Below, in pieces: positions 1 through 9,777 of a stretch of 64,000 nt of DNA; within the stretch, counting starts at the first letter, position 1, and every line of letters begins with the position of its first letter. Source of the stretch: Pseudoxanthomonas sp. Root630 (GTDB lineage Bacteria > Pseudomonadota > Gammaproteobacteria > Xanthomonadales > Xanthomonadaceae); the NCBI RefSeq assembly GCF_001427585.1, contig NZ_LMGY01000021.1, forward strand, positions 62,001 to 126,000. The letters are read 5' to 3'. The position numbers were made by a program, and so were the translations under genes. The notes under the pieces are model-generated. The model did not search any database, was not told the origin of the DNA, and worked only from the letters and a program-made list of their open reading frames with translations.

Positions 1-766
1 TCGCCGGCACGCCCGCCAGGTAGCCGACACGCGCCAGGTGCGCGAGCTGGTTCTCGCGACCGCCCGCATAGTCGAAGTCGCGATTGAGGTGGCGCGCCTT
101 CGGCCCGATCGGCAGCAGCTTGCGCGACTTGTTGTCGGTGATGTGGCAACCGCCGCACTGGTTCTGGTCCGGCACCTGGTAGTCGGCCGTTTCGCGCGCA
201 CCGTCCGCACCGACCAGTTCCAGCGCCACCAGTTCGCCGGTGCGCTTGAGCGTGGCTTCGGTCTGCGCCTCGTTCCATACGTAAGGCAGCGCCACCCAGC
301 CTTCCGCGCGATGCACCAGCAGGCGGGTTTCGATCAGGCGCACCTTGGACAGGTCGAGCGCTTCACCTTCCAGCGACGACTGCGATGGCGGCGTGCGCGC
401 GACGGATCTGCCGTCCCACGCCGTCCCTGCGGGCAGCGGGTAGTAGAAGGTCTTGCTGAGGATGGTGCCGACCGGGAAATCGAAACTCTGCTCCGGTTGG
501 TAGGCCGCCGACGTTCCCGCCGGCATCCAGACAGTACGCAGCTTGTGCGCGTAGTCGCTGAACAATGGCGTATTGAGGTCGTAAGGCACCACGCCTTCGT
601 TGAGGCGCAGCTTCCCGTCTTCGATGCGCAGCACGCCCCACTCATCCAACGTCTTCGGCTGCCCTTCGGCGAAGAAGTGCACGCGCGGCGCCGGGCGGCA
701 CGCGGCCAACCCGAGGCAGGATGCGGCCACGACGAGCAGGACGGCGAGGCGGTATCGCTCAGGCAT
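1..766 (-). CDS. SO2930-family diheme c-type cytochrome lipoprotein (3' end cut by window)
   Basis: Leftward gene that runs off the window start, so only its N-terminal 255 or so residues are seen. It begins with a lipoprotein signal ending in LGLAAC (Cys23), so the product is probably anchored to a membrane on the periplasmic side. One haem attachment motif, CGGCH, is encoded at 143-157; the second expected CxxCH would lie beyond the edge. The ATG at 766 follows the stop of the beta-helix gene by three bases, so the two are one transcript. The match is to the SO2930/HNE_0200-type diheme cytochromes, which are known to sit beside a parallel beta-helix protein, as here. Family assignment rests on this pairing and the recalled family sequence; the electron partner and substrate are unknown. 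Confidence 0.75.
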   Translation of the reverse strand, partial: MPERYRLAVLLVVAASCLGLAACRPAPRVHFFAEGQPKTLDEWGVLRIEDGKLRLNEGVVPYDLNTPLFSDYAHKLRTVWMPAGTSAAYQPEQSFDFPVGTILSKTFYYPLPAGTAWDGRSVARTPPSQSSLEGEALDLSKVRLIETRLLVHRAEGWVALPYVWNEAQTEATLKRTGELVALELVGADGARETADYQVPDQNQCGGCHITDNKSRKLLPIGPKARHLNRDFDYAGGRENQLAHLARVGYLAGVPA

Positions 767-769
767 GCC

Positions 770-2005
770 TTACCCGCGCTTGAGATCGACGGCGGGCAAC
801 CGGGGCAGCTCGCAGTCGTGGGTCTTCGCATCCTTGCTGGGGTTCTTGTAGCCACCCGGGCCGTCGGCGTTGACCACGCCGCTGACGTCGCGCAGGCAGA
901 TCTGCGGACCCGCCGTCTTCCCATCCACCTTGCGGTCCTTGTTGAAGTAGCCATCCCACAACACGTCGGGGAAGCTGCCGCCCAGGCCGTAGGTCGCCAC
1001 CTTCAGGGCCTTCAGGTCGAAGCCGTCGGGCGAATCGCCGCCGCCGGAGAGCGTGTTGCCATGGATGTAGATGCGTTCCGGGTACGGATCGAAGTTCGGC
1101 GACGCGCTGCTGTCCTTGTAGCCGGTCGAGTACACGCTGGACACGATGATGTTGGCGGTCGCGTTGTCGCGGATCTCGTTGCCGAAGACCTCGATGTCGT
1201 CGTTCGAATTGATGACGATGCCCGACCCCGCCGGCACGCTGGCCACGGGCGTGCCCTTCGCGCCGAAGTTCTCGTGGTTGTTGGCGATCACTTTGTTGTT
1301 GTAGACCCGGATGTTGCCGCCCTGCTGCGACAGCCCGGGCATGTTGAACACCAGGATGCCGCCGGTGTTGCCGGTGGCCACGTTCTCGTAGACATCGGCG
1401 TTGATGGTGTTCTCCACCTCGATGCCGGCGACGTTCTGCTCGGCGCGGCTGCGCCGCACGATGACGCCGTCGGACTGGCCCACGTAGATGCCGGCATCCG
1501 ATGCGCCGATGGACACGGTGTCCTCGATCAGCACGTTCTTGGTCAGCACCGGATAGATGCCATAGGCGCCGTTCTTCGTGCTCGGGCCGCCGGTCCACTG
1601 CACCTTCACCCCGCGCACGGTGATGTTGGACGACTCGCTGATCTTCAGGCCGTCGCCCTTCGAGTCCTCGATGGTGAGGTGTTCGATGGTGAAGTCGTCG
1701 CCGTTGACGAGCAGGCCCTCGGCGCCGGCCTTCTGGCCCTTGAAGCTCAACACGCTCTTGTCCATGCCGGCCCCGCGGATGGTCACCCCGTTCGCGCGCA
1801 GGGTCAGGCTGCGGTCGAACTGGTGCCGTCCGGCCGGGATCTCGATGACGTCGCCCGGCTTGGCGTCCAGCAGGCGCTCCTGCAGGGTGGTGGCGAAGGC
1901 CGCGTCGGCGGCGGCCACGACGGCCGTCTCGGGCGCCTTCGGCTGGCAACCCGCCGCCAACAGCGCCAGCGCGCCGGCCACCGCCAAGGAAATGTTGCGC
2001 TGCAT
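770..2005 (-). CDS. Parallel beta-helix repeat lipoprotein (SO2929/TIGR03805 type)
   Basis: 411-residue secreted lipoprotein. The start at 2005 is chosen because it is followed by a signal ending LALLAAGC (lipobox, Cys20) and preceded by a GGAGGGG ribosome site; longer readings from 2086 have neither. After the signal come many short repeats of the type seen in right-handed beta-helices (alternating N, G and I/V-rich turns such as ENVATGNTGGILVFN), the pectate-lyase-like fold. It heads the pair with the downstream diheme cytochrome, only three bases away. The pair is conserved in proteobacteria, but its reaction is not established. A role as an extracytoplasmic polymer- or surface-binding partner of the cytochrome is inference. 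Confidence 0.8.
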   Translation of the reverse strand: MQRNISLAVAGALALLAAGCQPKAPETAVVAAADAAFATTLQERLLDAKPGDVIEIPAGRHQFDRSLTLRANGVTIRGAGMDKSVLSFKGQKAGAEGLLVNGDDFTIEHLTIEDSKGDGLKISESSNITVRGVKVQWTGGPSTKNGAYGIYPVLTKNVLIEDTVSIGASDAGIYVGQSDGVIVRRSRAEQNVAGIEVENTINADVYENVATGNTGGILVFNMPGLSQQGGNIRVYNNKVIANNHENFGAKGTPVASVPAGSGIVINSNDDIEVFGNEIRDNATANIIVSSVYSTGYKDSSASPNFDPYPERIYIHGNTLSGGGDSPDGFDLKALKVATYGLGGSFPDVLWDGYFNKDRKVDGKTAGPQICLRDVSGVVNADGPGGYKNPSKDAKTHDCELPRLPAVDLKRG

Positions 2006-2124
2006 GAGTCTCCCCTCCCATACGCCTGCGTAGTGGGGGCCAGTCTCGTGTGCCATGACGCCCCACGCGGAGGGCAGGAGCGGCATACTAAGGGGGGGAA
2101 AGCGGACAAGCTGGAGGGGCTGCG

Positions 2125-3168
2125 ATGCGCTGGAAAACCGGACTCGGCAACCGCCTCTCGGTCGCCAACCTGCCTACCAACATGCTGTGCGGCCTGGTGC
2201 TGCTGGCTGGCGAATTCGGCGTGAATGCCGAAAGCTGGTTCTCCGGCATGCGCCTGAACGTGCAGGAGATCCACGACCCGCAGGCCCGCGTGTCGTACCG
2301 CCAGGCCAGCGAGATCATCCGCCGCGCCTTGCCCACGCTGCCGATCGATGGCGTCGGCCTGGCCATGGGCGAGAAGCAGAACGGCGGCAACTTCGGCCTC
2401 CTCGGTTTGGCGATGAAGACCGCGCCGACGTTCGGCGATGCCGTGCAGATCGGCCTGGAGTACCAGCGCAACCTTGGCCCGCTGATGGACCTGGATCTGC
2501 AGGACCGCGATGACGGCGCGCTCGCCGTGGTCGCCAGCGCGCCGGAGGAAGCGGCCGACCTGCTGCCGTTCCTGTGCGAAGAAATGTTCGCCAGCACACT
2601 GATGCTGGCGCGCGAACTGGCCGGCCCCGAATTCCGCCCACTCCGCCTCGAGCTTGGCTATCCCGCCCCGCGTTATGCAGCGCGCTATGCCGATCTGTTC
2701 GGCTGCGAGATCCGCTTCGACCAGATGCAGCACGCGATGGTGGTGGATCGCCGCTGGCTGGAACTGCCCTTCGCCAGCTACAACCCGGTCACCTCGCGGC
2801 AGGCGCTGGCGCTGTGCCAGGCGCAACTCGCGGCGATGTCGCTGCGCGGCGAAACCACCGCGGCGGTCGAGCGGCAACTGCGACCGCGACTGCGCGAGAA
2901 CCCGCAGATGACGGATGTCGCCGCCGCCCTGCACCTCAGCGAGCGCACGCTGCGCCGTCAGTTGGCCGAGGAAAGCACGAGCTTCAGCGCGGTGCACGAC
3001 CGCGTGCGTACCGAGCGCGCGCTCGAACTGCTGCAGGATCCCGACCTGACCATCGCGGTGGTCGGCAGCCAGATCGGTTTCACCGACGTGCGCGAATTCC
3101 GTCGCGCCTTCAAGCGATGGACGGGCCATACGCCGAGCGAGGCCCGGTTGCCGGGCCCGGTCGGCTAG
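2125..3168 (+). CDS. AraC-family transcriptional regulator with arabinose-binding-like N domain
   Basis: 347 residues. The first 200 resemble the PF12625 ligand-binding domain found in AraC/OruR-type regulators. The C-terminal 100 carry two helix-turn-helix motifs, with the conserved second-HTH signature around IGFTDVREFRRAFKRWTG followed by TPSEAR. A GGAGGGG sequence lies just before the ATG. It is divergent from the beta-helix/cytochrome pair across about 120 bp, so that pair is its most likely target; no operator was identified. The ligand is unknown. Confidence 0.85.
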   Translation: MRWKTGLGNRLSVANLPTNMLCGLVLLAGEFGVNAESWFSGMRLNVQEIHDPQARVSYRQASEIIRRALPTLPIDGVGLAMGEKQNGGNFGLLGLAMKTAPTFGDAVQIGLEYQRNLGPLMDLDLQDRDDGALAVVASAPEEAADLLPFLCEEMFASTLMLARELAGPEFRPLRLELGYPAPRYAARYADLFGCEIRFDQMQHAMVVDRRWLELPFASYNPVTSRQALALCQAQLAAMSLRGETTAAVERQLRPRLRENPQMTDVAAALHLSERTLRRQLAEESTSFSAVHDRVRTERALELLQDPDLTIAVVGSQIGFTDVREFRRAFKRWTGHTPSEARLPGPVG

Positions 3169-3174
3169 ACGATC

Positions 3175-3558
3175 TCAGTCGAGCACCATCACCGCATCGA
3201 CTTCGAACGCGGCGCCCTTCGGCAGGCCGGATACCTCGATGGTCGAACGCGCGGGATACGGCGCGGCGAAATATTCCTGCATCACGGCGTTGACCGCGGC
3301 GAACTGCGACAGGTCGGTCAGGTACAACCCGAGGCGAACGATGCGGTCCAGCGAACCGTCCGCGGCTTCGGCGACCGCCTTGAGGTTGTCGAACGCGCGG
3401 CGCGCCTGCGTCGCGATGTCGCCGTCCACCAGGTTGCCGGTGGCGGGGTCCAGCGGGATCTGCCCCGAGAAATATACCGTGCCGCCAGCGCGCACGGCCT
3501 GCGAATAGGGGCCGATGGCCGCCGGTGCGCGGTCGGTGTGGATGATCTGCTTGGACAT
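3175..3558 (-). CDS. ridA: RidA family reactive intermediate deaminase
   Basis: 127 residues, the usual RidA/YjgF length. RidA proteins hydrolyse 2-aminoacrylate and related enamine/imine intermediates released by PLP enzymes. The C-terminal signature with the substrate-binding Arg ([16 protein letters not shown]) and the following acidic residue is intact, as is the N-terminal [11 protein letters not shown] segment. It lies 43 bp after spoT on the same strand; ridA next to spoT is a common gammaproteobacterial arrangement, and they are probably co-transcribed. Confidence 0.93.
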   Translation of the reverse strand: MSKQIIHTDRAPAAIGPYSQAVRAGGTVYFSGQIPLDPATGNLVDGDIATQARRAFDNLKAVAEAADGSLDRIVRLGLYLTDLSQFAAVNAVMQEYFAAPYPARSTIEVSGLPKGAAFEVDAVMVLD

Positions 3559-3601
3559 CGTCGGCTCCTGTCGGCGTGAGCCGGCATTGTAAGCGGAGCG
3601 G

Positions 3602-5773
3602 TTACTGCCGGCGCACGCCGTGCACGACGTTCAGGCGCCGCAAGCGGCGCATCACTTCGGCCAGGTGGTTGCGGTCGCGCACCTGGATGGAGAAACGCAG
3701 CACGGCCATGTTGATGTCGCGCTCCAGGTATTCCACGCGCTCGATGTTCGACTGGCTCTTGGCCACGGCCGCGGCGACCTGCGCGAGCACGCCCGGGCGG
3801 TTTTCGACATCGATGAGCAGGGCCGCGTCGTAGTCGCCGGTGACGTTGGCATCCCAGGCGATCGGCACCCAGCGCTCAGGCGATTTGCGGAACTCGGCGA
3901 CATTGGGACAGTCCAGCCGGTGCACCACGATGCCCTTGCCGGCGGTGTGGTAGCCCATGATCTCGTCGCCCGGGATGGGCTGGCAGCACTGCGCGAAGCT
4001 GACCACGCCGCGCTCGCCGCCGGTGATCAGGATCTTCTCCTGCGAATGCTTGGAGTGGCCGCCAGCGCGCAATTCGGCGAACGCGGTCAGCGCCTGCGCC
4101 GCCTGCGACGGCATCCAGTTGCCCAACGCCACGTCAGCCAGGAACGCTTCCAGGCGCGGATACTTGTGTTCGGCGAGGAAGGCTTCGAGGCGCTGCTGCG
4201 GCAGGCGCTCGAGCGAGCTGTCGAGATCTTCCAGCGCGCGGTCGAGCATGCGATGGCCGAGTTGCACGGCATCCTCGTGCTCCAGCTGCTTCAACTGGTG
4301 GCGGATCGCGGTGCGCGCCTTGCTGGTCACCACGAACTCGAGCCACTGCGGCTTCGGCGCGGCCGACTTGGCGGTGATGATCTCCACGCTCTGGCCGCTG
4401 CTCAGCCGGGTGCGCAGCGGCACCAGCTTCTTGTCCACGCGCGAGGCCACGGCCTGGTTGCCGACGTCGGTGTGCACGGCATACGCGAAATCCAGCGCGG
4501 TCGCGTTGCGCGGCAGCGAGAGGATCTTGCCCTTCGGCGTGAACAGGTAGACCTCGTCCGGGAAGAGGTCGACCTTGACGTTTTCCAGGAACTCCAGCGA
4601 CGAACCCGCGGCGCGCTGGTTGTCGATCAGTTCGACGATCCAGGCGTGCGCCCGGTTCTGCGCGCTGTTGGGCGAATCCGTGCCGTACTTGTAGGTCCAG
4701 TGCGCCGCGATGCCGCGCTCGGCGATCAGGTCCATCTCGGTGGTGCGTATCTGCACTTCGATCGGCGAACCGTAGGGGCCGAACAGCACCGTGTGCAGCG
4801 ACTGGTAGCCATTGGCTTTCGGGATCGCGATGAAATCGCGGAAGCGCCCATCCAGCGGCTTGTACTGCGCATGCACCGCGCCGAGCGAGTGGTAGCACGA
4901 CGGCACGGAATCGACGACGACGCGGAAGCCGAACACGTCCATCACCCTGTCGAAGCTCTTTCCCTCGCCGCGCATCTTGTTGTAGATGCTCCACGGCGTC
5001 TTGACCCGGCTGACCAGGCGGTGCTCGATGCCCTCCTTCGCCAACCGCTGCGAGAGATGCGCTTCGATCTGCGCCATCGACTCGCGGCGCATCACCGGCT
5101 GGCTGCGGATGTGTTTCTCGATCACCGCATGGCGCCACGGGTGCAGCGCGCGGAAACCGAGGTCCTGCAATTCGGACTTCACCAGGTTCATGCCCAGCCG
5201 CTGGGCGATCGGCGCGTAGATCTCCAGCGTCTCGCGGGCGATGCGCGACCGCGCCTCGGCGCTCTGCGCGCCCAGCGTGCGCATGTTGTGCAGGCGGTCG
5301 GCCAGCTTGATCATGATCACGCGCAGGTCGCGCGACATGGCCAGCAGCATCTTGCGGAAACTCTCGGCGGCGGCTTCCTGGCGGTCGCGGAATTTCAGCT
5401 TGTCCAGCTTGGTTACGCCGTCCACCAGCTCGGCCACGTTCTCGCCGAACTCGCCGGCGATCTCCTCGCGCGTGAGCGGCGTGTCCTCGATGGTGTCGTG
5501 CAGGATCGCCGCGATCAGCGTCTCGGCATCCATGCCCAGCTCGGCCAGCACGCCCGCCACGGCCACCGGGTGGGTGATGTAAGGCTCGCCCGATTTGCGG
5601 GTCTGCCCCGCGTGCGCGGCGGCGCCGACTTCCCACGCCCTGCGCAGCAGCGGCAGCTGGTCTTTCGGCAGGTAGGCCGCGATCTTCTCGAACTGCGCCA
5701 CGTAGTCCGGCGTCCCGTCGTCGTGCGACGGCGCGGGCGTACGAAGTGCCTTGACGGTGCGGCCTGAACTCAT
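3602..5773 (-). CDS. spoT: Bifunctional (p)ppGpp synthetase/hydrolase SpoT
   Basis: 723 residues with the full RelA/SpoT architecture: HD hydrolase domain (about 45-200, with the metal-binding HDTIED at 92-97), synthetase domain (about 240-370, including the ANGYQSLHT and EVQIRT motifs), TGS domain (about 405-465), helical region and C-terminal ACT domain (about 645-720). The intact HD motif predicts active ppGpp hydrolysis, so this is a SpoT/Rel-type enzyme rather than a RelA-type synthetase. It follows rpoZ on the same strand across a gap that holds a strong hairpin and precedes ridA, the standard rpoZ-spoT neighbourhood. Confidence 0.95.
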   Translation of the reverse strand: MSSGRTVKALRTPAPSHDDGTPDYVAQFEKIAAYLPKDQLPLLRRAWEVGAAAHAGQTRKSGEPYITHPVAVAGVLAELGMDAETLIAAILHDTIEDTPLTREEIAGEFGENVAELVDGVTKLDKLKFRDRQEAAAESFRKMLLAMSRDLRVIMIKLADRLHNMRTLGAQSAEARSRIARETLEIYAPIAQRLGMNLVKSELQDLGFRALHPWRHAVIEKHIRSQPVMRRESMAQIEAHLSQRLAKEGIEHRLVSRVKTPWSIYNKMRGEGKSFDRVMDVFGFRVVVDSVPSCYHSLGAVHAQYKPLDGRFRDFIAIPKANGYQSLHTVLFGPYGSPIEVQIRTTEMDLIAERGIAAHWTYKYGTDSPNSAQNRAHAWIVELIDNQRAAGSSLEFLENVKVDLFPDEVYLFTPKGKILSLPRNATALDFAYAVHTDVGNQAVASRVDKKLVPLRTRLSSGQSVEIITAKSAAPKPQWLEFVVTSKARTAIRHQLKQLEHEDAVQLGHRMLDRALEDLDSSLERLPQQRLEAFLAEHKYPRLEAFLADVALGNWMPSQAAQALTAFAELRAGGHSKHSQEKILITGGERGVVSFAQCCQPIPGDEIMGYHTAGKGIVVHRLDCPNVAEFRKSPERWVPIAWDANVTGDYDAALLIDVENRPGVLAQVAAAVAKSQSNIERVEYLERDINMAVLRFSIQVRDRNHLAEVMRRLRRLNVVHGVRRQ

Positions 5774-5835
5774 GCCGCCAGCCTATGCCAGTCGGGTCGG
5801 AACGGCAACGCGCGGAAGCGGGTCCTGAAACGCGC

Positions 5836-5857
5836 AAGGCCCGCTTTCGCGGGCCTT
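5836..5857 (-). terminator. Strong hairpin between rpoZ and spoT
   Basis: Perfect 9-bp inverted repeat AAGGCCCGC / GCGGGCCTT with a four-base loop, placed 43 bp after the rpoZ stop. There is no T-run on either strand, so it is more likely an attenuating or RNA-stabilising stem than a full intrinsic terminator. Confidence 0.5.
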
Positions 5858-5900
5858 GGGTCATCGTCCGTTTCGATCGAAACGTCAGACGGCGTCGATC

Positions 5901-6200
5901 TCAGTCGTCGCCCTTGGACAGGTCGTCGTCGGCGACCACTTCCGCGGCGGCCCATTCCAGCGCTTCGCGCTCGGCGCGCTCGCGCTCGGCCTTCTCGACG
6001 CGGTCGATCAGCTCATTGTCGATCTTGCGCGCCGCGATCTCGCGCAGCGCCAGCACGGTGGGCTTGTCCTGCGCTTCGGTGTTGTCGATCTGGGCATCGA
6101 CGCCGTTGGCGAGCTGGCGCGCGCGCTTGGCGGCCATGGTGACCAGGTCGAAACGGTTGTTGACGACTTCCAGGCAATCTTCGACGGTGATGCGGGCCAT
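5901..6200 (-). CDS. rpoZ: DNA-directed RNA polymerase subunit omega
   Basis: 99 residues. Omega assists folding of the beta' subunit and, in proteobacteria, forms part of a ppGpp-binding site on RNA polymerase. The N-terminal [20 protein letters not shown] and the AAKRARQL segment are diagnostic. It lies between gmk and spoT in the usual gmk-rpoZ-spoT order, but with 271 bp between gmk and rpoZ and a plausible promoter of its own there. Confidence 0.95.
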   Translation of the reverse strand: MARITVEDCLEVVNNRFDLVTMAAKRARQLANGVDAQIDNTEAQDKPTVLALREIAARKIDNELIDRVEKAERERAEREALEWAAAEVVADDDLSKGDD

Positions 6201-6319
6201 GCGGGCTCCCGGCGACCGGTCGGGCCGCGCAGTGAATACGGAAAGGGGCGGCGATTGTAGGCAGCCGGCCCCGGCAATGCAAGCCTTTCCTTGAAAATCA
6301 AACAGTTAACCCGCATTCC

Positions 6320-6325
6320 ACTATA
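6320..6325 (-). promoter_or_regulatory. Probable -10 box of an rpoZ promoter
   Basis: TATAGT on the minus strand, about 120 bp before rpoZ, inside the 271-bp gap after gmk. No convincing -35 was found. The rest of the gap (6201-6471) holds no gene I can support, only a GGGCCT/AGGCCC hairpin at 6438-6451 without a T-run, close to the end of gmk. Confidence 0.45.
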
Positions 6326-6471
6326 GAACTGGCTTCAGCCCCGACCATGGAACCGGAACAACGGCAGGCTGTTTCACCCGCCAGGTGCGTGACGGCGCTC
6401 GCCTCCAGGAGGCAAACAACAACCGTGGCCGTGCGGTCGGGCCTGAAGGCCCCCCCTGCAGTGACCCCGGT

Positions 6472-7089
6472 TTATTCGGCCAGCAGCGCGGCGATCAGGC
6501 CGGCGTGGCGAACGTCCTGGGCCTCCCGGCGAAGCCGGCTGGCGGTGAAGATCGCATGCATCTGGCCCACGGCTTCGTCGAATACGTCGTTCACGATCAC
6601 GTAGTCGAACTCGCCGTAGTGCGACATCTCCTCGCGGGCCGCCGCCAGACGCCGCTGGATGACCTCCTCGCTGTCCTGCCCGCGCGCGCGCATGCGCTGC
6701 TCCAGCGCCTGTCGCGAGGGCGGCAGGATGAACACGCTGACCGCGTCCGGCACCTTCTCGCGCACCTGGCGCGCGCCCTGCCAGTCGATTTCCAGCAGCA
6801 CGTCCTTGCCCGCCGCCAACTGGGGCTCGACCGACTGGCGGGCGGTGCCCTTCCAGTCGCCGTGCACGCGGGCGTATTCGAAGAAGTCGCCGGCACGGAT
6901 CATCGACTCGAACTCGTCCGCGCGGATGAAGTGGTAGTGCTGCGCGTGGCGTTCGCCCGGCCGCGCACCGCGCGAGGTGAACGAGATGGACAGCGCGATC
7001 TCGTCGTCGCGGTCGAGCACCGCGTTGACGATGCTGCTCTTGCCCGCCCCGGAGGGCGCCGCGACGATGTAGAGGGTTCCGCGCTTCAT
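6472..7089 (-). CDS. gmk: Guanylate kinase
   Basis: 205 residues, the family length. It phosphorylates GMP to GDP with ATP. The P-loop APSGAGKSS is at the N-terminus, followed by the guanylate-binding region SFTSRGARPGE and HFI. The ATG at 7089 overlaps the yicC stop by four bases (ATGA), which fixes the start against a longer in-frame reading inside yicC. The yicC-gmk-rpoZ-spoT order is conserved. Confidence 0.95.
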   Translation of the reverse strand: MKRGTLYIVAAPSGAGKSSIVNAVLDRDDEIALSISFTSRGARPGERHAQHYHFIRADEFESMIRAGDFFEYARVHGDWKGTARQSVEPQLAAGKDVLLEIDWQGARQVREKVPDAVSVFILPPSRQALEQRMRARGQDSEEVIQRRLAAAREEMSHYGEFDYVIVNDVFDEAVGQMHAIFTASRLRREAQDVRHAGLIAALLAE

Positions 7090-7946
7090 TCGATGTTCTG
7101 CGCCTGTTCGCGAATCTGGTCGATCAGCACCTTCAGCTCCACCGCGATGTTGGTGGTGCGGATGTCCACGGACTTGGAGCCTAGCGTATTGGCCTCGCGG
7201 TTGAATTCCTGCAACAGGAAGTCCAGCCGGCGGCCCACCGGTTCCTTCTGGGTGAACACGCGCCGGATCTCCTTCACGTGGCTGTCGAGGCGGTCGAGTT
7301 CCTCGTCCACGTCCAGCTTCTGCAGCCACAGCACCAGTTCCTGCTCCAGCCGGCCTGGCTCCATGTTCTGGGCCACGTCGGCCATGCGTGCTTCCAGCTT
7401 CTGCCGCTGGCCCGCGCGGATCTGCGGGATCAGCGTGCGTACCTCGCCCGCCAGCGCGGCGATGCCGTCCACGCGCTCGAGGATCGCCGCCACCAGCTTG
7501 CCGCCCTCGCGTTCGCGCGCGGCGACGAACTGGTCCAGCACGCCGTCCAGCAGCACCAGCGCCTCGGCCTGCAGGGCCTCCATGTCCACGCCCTTGCTCT
7601 GCAGCACGCCGGGGAACTGCAGCAGGTCGGTCAGTTCGGTGCGCAGGTTGGGCAGGCGCGAGGACAGGTCCTGCGCGAGTTCGGACAGCTGCCCCACCAC
7701 GCGCGGATTGAGCTGCAGCGCGCCGTTGCCCTCGGGCGCGCGCAGGCGCAGGGTGAGGTCCAGCTTGCCGCGGGAGACGCGCGCGGAGACGCGTTCGCGC
7801 AGCGCGGGCTCCAGCACGCGCAGTTCGTCGGGCAGGCGCACGCCCAGTTCGAGGAAGCGGTGGTTGACCGCACGCAGTTCGGCCGTGAGCGTGCCGCCCT
7901 CGGTGGCGCGTTCGGCGGTGGCGAACGCGGTCATGCTGCGGATCAT
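7086..7946 (-). CDS. yicC: YicC family endoribonuclease
   Basis: 286 residues with the N-terminal YicC signature beginning MIRSMTAFA and the C-terminal DUF1732 region ([17 protein letters not shown]). E. coli YicC is an RNase acting on some small RNAs. The start at 7946 is preferred to an ATG four codons upstream because the family begins at MIRSMTAF. It is first in the leftward run and overlaps gmk by four bases; rph diverges from it. Confidence 0.92.
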   Translation of the reverse strand: MIRSMTAFATAERATEGGTLTAELRAVNHRFLELGVRLPDELRVLEPALRERVSARVSRGKLDLTLRLRAPEGNGALQLNPRVVGQLSELAQDLSSRLPNLRTELTDLLQFPGVLQSKGVDMEALQAEALVLLDGVLDQFVAAREREGGKLVAAILERVDGIAALAGEVRTLIPQIRAGQRQKLEARMADVAQNMEPGRLEQELVLWLQKLDVDEELDRLDSHVKEIRRVFTQKEPVGRRLDFLLQEFNREANTLGSKSVDIRTTNIAVELKVLIDQIREQAQNIE

Positions 7947-8022
7947 GCGGGAGCCCATCGGGTCAATGAGCGGCGCATCTTAGCAGCCTGCGCGCCGGGG
8001 CCCCGGCCGGGCCGTGGCGGAC

Positions 8023-8031
8023 TGGTAAACT
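8023..8031 (+). promoter_or_regulatory. Extended -10 promoter upstream of rph
   Basis: TGG followed by TAAACT, an extended -10 (TGnTAnnnT) 27 bp before the rph ATG in the yicC/rph divergent gap. No -35 is evident. Confidence 0.45.
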
Positions 8032-8057
8032 TCGCCCCCCTCATCGCGGATGCCTCC

Positions 8058-8783
8058 ATGTCCTTCTCCCGCCCCAGCGGCCGCCAGCCCGACCAGATGC
8101 GCGACGTCAGCATCCTGCGCAACTACACCCGGCATGCGGAAGGGTCCGTGCTGGTCAGCTTCGGCCACACCCGCGTGCTGTGCACCGCCAGCGTGGACAA
8201 CAAGGTGCCGGGCTTCCTGCGCGGCAAGGGCGAAGGTTGGGTCACCGCCGAGTACGGCATGCTGCCGCGCTCCACCCATACCCGCAGCGACCGCGAAGCG
8301 GCGCGCGGCAAGCAGGGCGGCCGCACGCTCGAGATCCAGCGCCTGATCGGCCGCACGCTGCGCGCCTGCGTGGACCGCGGCGCGCTGGGCGAACGCACCA
8401 TCACCCTGGACTGCGACGTGCTGCAGGCCGACGGCGGCACCCGCACGGCGGCCATCACCGGTGCCTACGTGGCGCTGGTGGATGCGGTGAACTGGCTGAA
8501 GTCGCGCAACGAGATCAAGCGCGATGCGATCCACGGCGCGGTCGCGGCCGTGTCGGTGGGCATCTATCGTGGCGTGCCGGTGCTCGACCTCGATTACCCC
8601 GAGGACAGCGACTGCGATACCGACATGAACCTGGTGATGAACGATGGCGGCGGTTTCATCGAGCTGCAGGGCACGGCGGAAGGCCATGCCTTCCGTCGCG
8701 ATGAACTGGATGCGCTGCTCGCCCTTGGCGAAAAGGGCATCGGCGAGTTGTTCGCCGCGCAGCGGGCGGCGCTGGAAGGCTGA
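8058..8783 (+). CDS. rph: Ribonuclease PH
   Basis: 241 residues, full length. RNase PH trims the 3' ends of tRNA precursors by phosphorolysis. Conserved segments include [12 protein letters not shown], the [13 protein letters not shown] phosphate-binding loop and the RGALGERTI and DADGGTRTA-like ([11 protein letters not shown]) stretches. It leads a compact rightward set (rph, VOC, rdgB, hemW); rph-rdgB-hemW linkage is usual in Xanthomonadaceae. Confidence 0.95.
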   Translation: MSFSRPSGRQPDQMRDVSILRNYTRHAEGSVLVSFGHTRVLCTASVDNKVPGFLRGKGEGWVTAEYGMLPRSTHTRSDREAARGKQGGRTLEIQRLIGRTLRACVDRGALGERTITLDCDVLQADGGTRTAAITGAYVALVDAVNWLKSRNEIKRDAIHGAVAAVSVGIYRGVPVLDLDYPEDSDCDTDMNLVMNDGGGFIELQGTAEGHAFRRDELDALLALGEKGIGELFAAQRAALEG

Positions 8784-8787
8784 CGCC

Positions 8788-9177
8788 ATGTCGCGCCTGA
8801 GCCTGGTTACCCTGCTGGTGGACGACTACGACCGCGCCATCGCGCACTATCGCGATGCGCTCGGCTTCGAGGTCCGCGAAGACACCGACCTCGGCGGCGG
8901 CAAGCGCTGGGTGCGCGTCGCACCGCCTGGCGACGGCACCACCGACCTGCTGCTGGCCGTGGCCAGCACCGACGAACAGCGGGCGCGCATCGGCGACCAG
9001 ACCGGCGGGCGCGTGGGCTTCTTCCTGCAGACCGACGACTTCTGGCGCGACCACGCGCGGATGTCGGCGGCCGGTGTGGCGTTCCTGGAAACGCCGCGCG
9101 AGGAGAGCTACGCCACCGTCGCCGTGTTCCGCGATGCCTACGGCAATCGCTGGGACCTGCTGCAACCGAAGGGCTGA
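8788..9177 (+). CDS. VOC family (glyoxalase/bleomycin-resistance fold) protein
   Basis: 129 residues forming one vicinal-oxygen-chelate module: N-terminal [20 protein letters not shown] and C-terminal [14 protein letters not shown]. It lies four bases after rph and four before rdgB, so it is surely co-transcribed. The substrate cannot be named from sequence; this family includes metalloenzymes and antibiotic-binding proteins. Confidence 0.85.
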   Translation: MSRLSLVTLLVDDYDRAIAHYRDALGFEVREDTDLGGGKRWVRVAPPGDGTTDLLLAVASTDEQRARIGDQTGGRVGFFLQTDDFWRDHARMSAAGVAFLETPREESYATVAVFRDAYGNRWDLLQPKG

Positions 9178-9181
9178 TCGC

Positions 9182-9775
9182 ATGAAACTCGTCCTCGCCT
9201 CGTCCAATGCCGGCAAGCTGGAAGAACTCCGCGGCCTGCTCGCCGACACCGGCATCGAACTGGTCGCCCAGTCCGACCTGGGCGTCGAGGACGCCGACGA
9301 GACCGGCACCACCTTCGTCGAGAACGCCCTGATCAAGGCCCGCCACGCCAGCCTGCAGACCGGCCTGCCGGCGCTGGCCGACGATTCCGGCATCTGCGTG
9401 GATGCGCTCAACGGCGCGCCCGGCCTCTATTCGGCGCGCTATGCCGGCAGCCATGGCGACGCGCAGCGCAATATCGACAAGTTGCTGGACACGCTGCACG
9501 ACGTCCCCGGCGAGCAGCGCGGCGCACACTTCTACTGCGTGCTGGTGTTGTTGCGGCATGCGCACGACCCGCAGCCGCTGATCGTCGAGGGTGAATGGCG
9601 CGGCCGCATCCTGCACGAGCGTCGCGGCACCGGTGGGCACGGCTACGACCCGGTGTTCTTCGACCCGCAGCGTGGCCAGTCCGCCGCGGAAATGCCGCTG
9701 GGCGAGAAGAACCGCATCAGCCATCGCGGCAAGGCGTTGGCCGGGTTGAAGCAACGCCTGCTCGACCTTCCCTGA
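9182..9775 (+). CDS. rdgB: XTP/dITP diphosphatase (non-canonical purine NTP pyrophosphatase)
   Basis: 197 residues. RdgB/HAM1 proteins hydrolyse dITP, XTP and related deaminated nucleotides to monophosphates and PPi, cleaning the nucleotide pool. Family motifs are intact: N-terminal [43 protein letters not shown] and the SHRGKA C-terminal signature. The ATG at 9182 follows the preceding stop by four bases. Confidence 0.95.
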   Translation: MKLVLASSNAGKLEELRGLLADTGIELVAQSDLGVEDADETGTTFVENALIKARHASLQTGLPALADDSGICVDALNGAPGLYSARYAGSHGDAQRNIDKLLDTLHDVPGEQRGAHFYCVLVLLRHAHDPQPLIVEGEWRGRILHERRGTGGHGYDPVFFDPQRGQSAAEMPLGEKNRISHRGKALAGLKQRLLDLP

Positions 9776-9777
9776 TC

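Noticed and set aside
38-2224. 728-residue frame on the plus strand over the first two genes
   Set aside because: Arg/His/Val-rich shadow of the cytochrome and beta-helix genes, both of which have signals, ribosome sites and family motifs.
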